From positions 3,857,199 through 3,921,198 of the forward strand of contig CM066925.1 of the NCBI GenBank assembly GCA_033964015.1: 64,000 nt of DNA, in the 5' to 3' direction. Shown piece after piece: positions 58,350 through 64,000 of the stretch; position 1 is the stretch's first letter, and the number at the start of each line of letters is the position of its first letter. The DNA is from Scolanthus callimorphus. Taxonomy: Eukaryota > Cnidaria > Anthozoa > Actiniaria > Edwardsiidae. The position numbers and the translations under genes are program-made. The notes beneath the pieces were generated by a model. That model was given only the letters and a program-made list of their open reading frames with translations. It was not told the DNA's origin and did no database searches.

Positions 58350-58612
58350 TAGTATGGTGAGTTCTGTGACACAGAGGTGGGGCAACTTCCGACGGTCCTC
58401 GTGGTTCTTTAACGTCTCTCTGGTTCCGGTTAGTGTAGTGTATGTGAGAGACGGGACCTACGGTTTAACGTCCTTATCCGAGAAGATTTGCAGAGATGTT
58501 AAAGCAAAAGCAGCACTTTCTCCTCGATTATTTAGAAAAGACCATGAGTGTTGGTCCGGCCGGGGTTCGAACTCCCAACCTCCCGCACATAAACCCGGCG
58601 CTCTACCACTGC
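58350..58612 (-). mobile_element. tRNA-derived SINE
   Basis: On the minus strand CTAGCGCAGTGGTAGAGCGC (A-box-like) and GGTTGGGAGTTCGAACCCCG (B-box) form a tRNA-like head at 58612-58545. It is followed by a body with GACGTTAAACCGTAGGTCCC (58476-58450) and TAAAGAACCACGAGG. The ACGTTAAACCGNGGTCCCGT phrase is a conserved tail domain of several invertebrate SINEs. The head adjoins the 14-bp minisatellite. Confidence 0.75.
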
Positions 58613-58822
58613 GCTAGACGCTAACGACTAGACGCTAACCGCTAGACGCTAACCGCTAGACGCTAACCGCTAGACGCTAACCGCTAGACGCTAACCGCTA
58701 GACGCTAACGACTAGACGCTAACCGCTAGACGCTAACCGCTAGACGCTAACCGCTAGACGCTAACCGCTAGACGCTAACGACTAGACGCTAACCGCTAGA
58801 CGCTAACGACTTGACGCTAACC
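58613..58822. repeat. 14-bp minisatellite, ~15 units
   Basis: The unit is CTAGACGCTAACCG, with a CTAGACGCTAACGA variant in about four units. It abuts the SINE head, whose own 5' sequence (plus strand GCGCTAGACGCTAACGAC) is in phase with the array, so the array seems to have expanded from the SINE's 5' edge. Confidence 0.9.
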
Positions 58823-58829
58823 AGTCGTC

Positions 58830-60140
58830 GGGCTTCTGTCTATATTTTTGTTTATATAGAATCGAAATGTAAAATCTTGAGAAATCTTAAATTAAATTTA
58901 AATGCTTATTCGATTGTAGCTGTCATTAGTACGTTTAAAAAACATTGTTTGCTTCTTTTTCCCGACGAAAATACTTAGTTGTTTCATTAATTCTAAGAGA
59001 AAGCTGAATTCGCAAGCTTGTAGATCGCTCTGGAGGTCATTGGAAAATATTCTAAGGATATTTTCACTGAAAGCGGAACTGCTTACATGTGTCGATGAGG
59101 CGTGTAAAGGTCGAGAGGCAGTTGTCAAAACAGATAATGCGTGACCGAAACAAAACACTGGATAGGAGACTAACTAAGGTCAGACTAACTAAGGTCAGTT
59201 GCTTTGAACAACGTATTTCAGTTTCAATAAAATGCAGCGTATTCAAGGAATACTAGTTTGTAATTGTTTATCTTGAAAAAAGGAAAAACCAACAGCTACA
59301 GATTTCTAAGCGCTCGGATTAACCGGCTGCGTGTAGAAGCGCTCCCGCAGAATTGCCCATTGTCTCGTGTAATCAAGATCGATGATTTGCGTTACAGAGG
59401 ATACTTTTTACATAGCCGCGGTCATGTAATGTTCTGTTTATTACGCGGGCTTCCTTTGGAAACCCCAGTCATAAATCCGGTTCTGTTTTTTTTTCTGCTT
59501 TCGGACGCACGGAGCACTGTCACGCGTTCTGGAAGCTCTTGTTGTTTCAGTCCATCTGGCTCCTTTATTCGTCCATCACATCCCTAGATTTCGATGCTCA
59601 AATCTGCATTTTGCTTTACTGGGCTTCTAGTAGTTTATAAAGAAGGGTAGTGAGGCTTTCTCGTAAGAACAACAGAAAATTGCATCATCTCGCTTTCCCA
59701 TCTCGAACAAACATTCTATAACCTTCTGCGGCCGGGAAGCTCTTGTTGTTTACATCACCTCTATGCTTAGTGTTTCAGTGCATCAAGCTCCTTAACTCGT
59801 CCATCAATCCCTAGATTTTGATGCTCAAATCCGCATTTTGGTTGACTCTGGGCGTCTAGTCGTTTATAAAGAAGGGAAACGTGAAAATACTACTATCTCT
59901 GAAACCTCTTATCGATTATATGATGCCAGAACGAAATGTCCCATCTGTTTATATTCGAGGTTAATTTGATTTTAGGGAATTGTGTGGAAGTCAACATTCA
60001 ATTATCTGAGAAACAACATGGAAGAAACTCAGGGGCGAATTTTAAGGAATTGTTTAGGCTTTTCCTGACGAGAATGTAAAACCCATATATTATGAGGCGA
60101 CTTCAAACCTGTAATGCTCTATGTCAAAGAACTATTTTGG
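58830..60140. other. No gene recognised
   Basis: AT-rich sequence. A diverged direct repeat occurs at about 59540-59640 and 59745-59870 (GAAGCTCTTGTTGTTT, CCATC...TCCCTAGATTT, GATGCTCAAATC and GTTTATAAAGAAGGG). The open frame at 59264-59587 overlaps this repeat and has no homologue I know. Confidence 0.5.
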
Positions 60141-60159
60141 CTTTTCAGAATGGCACAAA

Positions 60160-60610
60160 GCATTCTCGTACCCAGAGCTCCCCGGCTTGTCACTCTCAGG
60201 GTTCGGCTCTGTTGTTGGCTATTTGAGGGCCTTCCCTGATTGGCTGATTTTGAACATTGGAGCATGCGCTGAAATGCCTTTCTCTCAAGAACTCTGTATT
60301 AAAAAAATGCGCATGTGTTAGTGGTTCTCACCCATTCTCGTACCCAGAGCTCCCCGGCTCGTCACTTCGCAGGGGAGGCTCTGGTGGCGGCTATTCGAGG
60401 GCCTTCGCTGATTGGCTGATTTTGAACGTTGGAGCATGCGCTGAAAGGTCTTTCTCTCTGAGACTCTGTATTAAATCTCGCGCATGCGTCAGTGGCTGTC
60501 ACCAGAGCCTCCCCCGCGAGGAAACGAGCCGGGGAGCTCTGGGTTCGAGAATGGCTCTCAACAGAACCTCCCCCACGAGGTAACGAGCCGGGGAGATCTG
60601 GGTAGGACTT
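60160..60610. repeat. Tandem ~180-bp units closed by an inverted copy of the unit edge
   Basis: CATTCTCGTACCCAGAGCTC, CCCGGCT(T/C)GTCACT, GATTGGCTGATTTTGAAC and GGAGCATGCGCTGAAA occur at about 60163 and 60342. Then GAACCTCCCCCACGAGGTAA- and GAGCCGGGGAGCTCTGGGTT-type sequence appears inverted at 60500-60605. Probably a compound MITE. Non-coding. Confidence 0.65.
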
Positions 60611-61359
60611 TGGTAGGACTAACTTTTGATAGTTCCACAATAAAAAAGATGCAAATCTTGTTGTTAGTCAAGCAAAGATTTATGCAGATGTAGGTCTTCT
60701 ATGCTGGAAATGTTTGATTGTCGCTCCTCGCACTTGTCAGTTCTTAGTAGCTCAGGTGGTTTTCCTGGCGTAATCAATCGAACGTTCGGTAATCAAACTT
60801 CAATCAACTTCCAATCGTTCGATTGATTTTCGGGCGGCTTGTTCGGTACTCGAACTCAAACGTTCGGAAATTGAACTTTAAACATTACTACATATCAAGC
60901 AATTTCCCTTGTAAAACATGTCGCTTTTCTTAACTTCCATATATCTACACACCATATCTTTGGAATCCTAAACGTGTTTTACTCTTTCTATTAAAAGTTG
61001 CAAACTCCACCAGAACTAAACAGACATTAAAGAAATGGTGTTGCTCGTCTTTTTTACACCGTCGAGAGCTTGGAAACAAGAGACTCACGAAACTACAAAG
61101 CCAACATATAGTCGAAAAAGGACACCGTTCTCTCATAGATGTTTCTCCCTAAAGGTACCAAATTGGGAGTGGCTTTAGCTGATGAAAATATGCTGTCTGA
61201 TTCGCTAGAACGGAGCCACAGAAATGTGGTTAAAACAATGTTTCCTTTTTTACCCCCAAAAGGTACAGAGGGCCGATGGACAAGAAGCATCCCCACTCCA
61301 AACGTTTGGGAGTCCCCTCTTTCCCCGGGATATATTGCTTTTACTAATTTTCACGCGGC

Positions 61360-62208
61360 TTCAAGCTTTATTGACACATTTCCTATATTTAAATGCATCC
61401 CGTTTAGTATCATAGATCGAGTCAGAAAGGCTGTTGTAATGCGGGATAGTGTTCTAAATAAGAAATATTTGAGCACAAGTCGAATCCAGGGCAGGTCAGA
61501 GATTTGACGCATGCGCTGATCAAGGAAGCGCAGAAATCTTCAGAGAATCCCGAGGAACTCGCTGGTGTGCTCAGTGAGGATCACGTGATCATGACCATGA
61601 ACGACACCATCATGGCCGGAAGTGAAACTCCAGCAATGACAATATTATGGGTTATCTTTTACTTAATCAAATGCCCGGATGAGCAAATGCGTTTGCAGAA
61701 AGAGCTCGATGATGTCATAGGGAAGAAATCAGCCCCCACATGGGGGGACAAGTTAAAATTGCCTTATATGGAAGCATTCATAGCGGAGGTACTGCGTATC
61801 ACAGGGGTGATGCCCTTAGCGATACCCCACTATGCTATTGAGGATACTACTTTAGACGGGTACCATATCCCTAAGGGCACAACAGTGATGTTGAATTTAT
61901 GGGCCATCCATCACGACCCAGAGCAATGGGACACACCCATGGAATTTCGTCCTGGGAGGTTCCTTAATAAAGAAGGGAATTTTAGTACCAAGGGCGTGTC
62001 GGGTTATATCCCGTACGGAATAGGTCATCGGTCGTGCCCCGGAGAGCAGCTAGCCAGGATGGAGACCTTTCTGGTCACTGCCAGGTTGGCTCACGCGTTA
62101 GAGTTGAGGGCAGCTGAGGATGAGCCCTTGCCTGATCTACTGGATGCTGAATACGGAATTACACTGAGGCCTCGACCATTTAAGATCTCTGTCACCCCGA
62201 GGCACTAA
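61360..62208 (+). pseudogene. Cytochrome P450, C-terminal ~55-60 % only, one frame shift
   Basis: The first part (about 61345-61478) reads SFIDTFPIFKCIPFSIIDRV then RKAVVMRDSVLNKKY, the F-G region of clan 2 P450s. From about 61480 a different frame gives NPGQVRDLTHALIKEAQ and continues to the stop at 62206. The I-helix is MAGSETPAMT, with Pro after the AGxET motif. The K-helix is EVLR in AEVLRITGVM. The haem loop is YGIGHRSCPGEQ with Tyr for the first Phe and Cys and Gly kept. One base missing from TTT at 61478-61480 would join the frames. No N-terminal half is found upstream in plus orientation, so it is a truncated copy or the last exons of a gene with distant 5' exons. It differs from the intronless P450 at 54199, so it is not a recent duplicate. 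Confidence 0.75.
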
Positions 62209-63460
62209 ACAGGACAACTAAATTTACCAAATCAGTGAAGTCATTTTCGCGCGCTCTGATTGGTTCCTGAATAATATATATCCAACATTAGTATAAACCA
62301 GCTCGGTAACCTCCTTAGAACGAGCAATTTGATTGGTTTAGAATCTCAGTCGGAATCTGAGACATTATTTACCTACAAAGTAGATACTGCGTTGGCAACC
62401 AAATTTATTGTAAAAAAATATTTTTAATAAAAATAAATTTATTTTTATTAAAAAAGCAGAAGAAAAGGCAGTCAAAAAAAACTAAAGAAGTAACATATTA
62501 GATTCTTTTTCTCGAAATCGCCTGAGCGTTGTTTGTGAAAACACGGTTGTACTGAACCCCGAGTTGAGTCTAATCGGTTTGTTTTTCCTCAAATATCAAG
62601 TGTTTACGGTGCTTATTCACTCAATTTCTCCAAGCTACTTGTAGTTTATTTTGGTTGAGTTTTCTTATAGTTTAGTTCCTCTTTTCTCCTTAATACAATA
62701 GCTGCAACGAAACATGTATCTATTAAAAAAACAAAAAGCAAACGTAAACTCGTAAATTATGTAAATTGGATTACAGTACTAACTGAATTACTTCAGCAAA
62801 AGGTGGGGAAGAAAAAACCGCCACCCACATTATCTAGACTATACACATATATACTATACTCAACTTTGCGGACTCGCTTCGAAACAATGTTGACAAGATA
62901 AGATCAATACAAGTGGGCTGGAGTTGGGGAGGCGGTGGGAAAAAACCTTGAACTGAAGAAGTTTTGGTTGAAGGCTGTCGCTGTTTCTTCCAAAGAATAA
63001 GCTTAACTGAAATGCTAGTCAGCCGATACATACAGGATTGAAACCACGTGATTGCTCTGCCTTGATTGGCTAAAACAATTGCTTGGTATTTTCCCACTGA
63101 CAGCCCGCGCGCCAGCTTGTCTACCAACTGACAGTATGAAAAGATACGTGCTCAGATAAATGTCATTATCTGTGCCAGATAATGTTTGTTTATTTTGTAC
63201 TGTTTACACGTCAACCATACTAACTGCTTCGACAAGCATTGCTACTTAGCAGGCAGTGTGTAGCACGGCTTAAATCTACGGCTTAAATCACCCTGAGAGT
63301 GTGATAAATTACGTAAGACGTTACCAAGAAGGAATGCAGGGAATAACACGGGATAACATTCTCGCGTAGCGCAATTACGAGGGAATTTCAGTAATGAAAA
63401 TAGTAGAACAACGTTCAACTCACAATATGAACCAATTTCGACAGAGACCCGAACAGAAAG
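62209..63460. other. No gene recognised
   Basis: AT-rich. TTAGTATAAACCAGCTCGGT at 62288 is an end of the 20759 MITE family. A short near-palindrome (AAAAATATTTTTAAT, AAATAAATTTATTTTTATT) lies at 62415-62450. The rest is unremarkable. Confidence 0.5.
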
Positions 63461-63469
63461 AAAATTTCC

Positions 63470-63575
63470 TCTGTCCCGGCCAGGAGTCGAACCCGCACCA
63501 CAGCGGTGAGAAGGAGTCGAACCCGGACCACAGCGGTGAGAGACCCAACGCCGTCGCTTGATCAACCGTGTTAGA
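63470..63575 (-). mobile_element. tRNA-like SINE head with duplicated B box
   Basis: The minus strand has GGTTGATCAAGCGACGGCGT followed by two copies of CTCACCGCTGTGGTNCGGGT continuing TCGACTCC, a B-box-like GGTTCGACTCC each time. The copies are 33 bases apart. It is probably a decayed tRNA-derived SINE rather than a working tRNA gene, since the acceptor-stem ends do not pair convincingly. Confidence 0.5.
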
Positions 63576-63723
63576 ATTTAAATCTTGACAAGTAAAGCTG
63601 TGCGTGGCAAAACTTTGAAAACATGTTTTAGTTATTTTATAAAAGCAATAAAACTATTTTCCCGTGTCTCTGTTCTCTCTTACAAACACTCGGAGATGTG
63701 CTTTCGTACAGTATTTGTCCACA

Positions 63724-63988
63724 TCACAGTCAGAAAAGTGTCTATTTTTAGATTTGAATTTCGCGCGCAAAAGTATTCGAATGCTCAGGTTCGAATGCTC
63801 GTATACCCAATACACAACAAATAGAGAATATCCTACCTTATCTTTGCGACTTTAAAGGTTTGATCTGCGATTTAATTTTAGGCTGGATCTCACAACTGTT
63901 CGCGTGGCGAGAAAGTGGGAACCCTGTGGATGACGAATTTTCGCGGGCATCCTAGTTCTAAAAATAGACACTTTTCTGACTGTGATTC
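63724..63988. mobile_element. MITE, 265 bp
   Basis: CACAGTCAGAAAAGTGTCTA continues TTTTTAGA at the left. The exact inverse closes the right end (TAGACACTTTTCTGACTGTG). The interior has inverted GAATTTCGCGCG/CGAATTTTCGCGGGC phrases. Non-coding. Confidence 0.8.
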
Positions 63989-64000
63989 GGGCGTACATAG

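Noticed and set aside
58545..58612. Functional tRNA gene
   Set aside because: A and B boxes are present, but it lacks convincing acceptor-stem pairing and is fused to a SINE body with a conserved tail domain.
59264..59587. 107-codon frame
   Set aside because: It overlaps a diverged direct repeat, has no homologue I recognise and no exon-like borders.

Overview
The window is animal nuclear DNA. Genes are split by introns with clean GT/AG borders, spacers are AT-rich, and the sequence is crowded with short inverted-repeat transposons. Several features point to an anthozoan cnidarian, probably a stony coral or sea anemone: a PLAT-lipoxygenase of 5-LOX-like architecture, a rhodopsin-class GPCR plus a fragment of another, and two clan-2-like cytochrome P450 loci, one intronless. 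The species cannot be told from sequence alone.

Layout. (1) 1-167, minus strand: apparent first coding exon of a gene that continues off the left edge. (2) 4291-20120, plus strand: a 13-exon gene for a 491-residue coiled-coil protein of unknown family, rebuilt here from splice sites with every phase consistent. Its intron 9 (10487-16240) holds a 4.6 kb foldback transposon with long inverted arms made of ~60 bp tandem units and a 9-bp target duplication. (3) 20121-28847: repeats, MITEs, a 53-base G run and a dead LINE. (4) 28848-29914, plus strand: a class A GPCR. (5) 34946-48743, plus strand: a 15-exon lipoxygenase of about 677 residues. Its second catalytic iron-ligand histidine is leucine. 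(6) 48744-54198: MITEs and a two-helix GPCR fragment. (7) 54199-55674, minus strand: an intronless P450 with Trp in place of the last Gly of the haem-loop signature. (8) 55675-61300: a tRNA-derived SINE, a 14-bp minisatellite and other repeats. (9) 61360-62208, plus strand: the 3' half of another P450, broken by one frame shift. (10) 62209-64000: repeats and a MITE.

The genes do not form an operon-like system. Lipoxygenase and P450s can both take part in oxylipin metabolism, but nothing here shows that these copies act together. Four apparent one-base deletions in otherwise good coding sequence (GPCR, lipoxygenase twice, second P450) can each be read as a base missing, three of them from a short homopolymer. 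Assembly error must therefore be excluded before calling pseudogenes.

Most of the novelty is in the mobile DNA: a foldback element, a second foldback-like element, several MITE families whose ends carry long G or C runs, and a minisatellite that seems to have grown from a SINE head.
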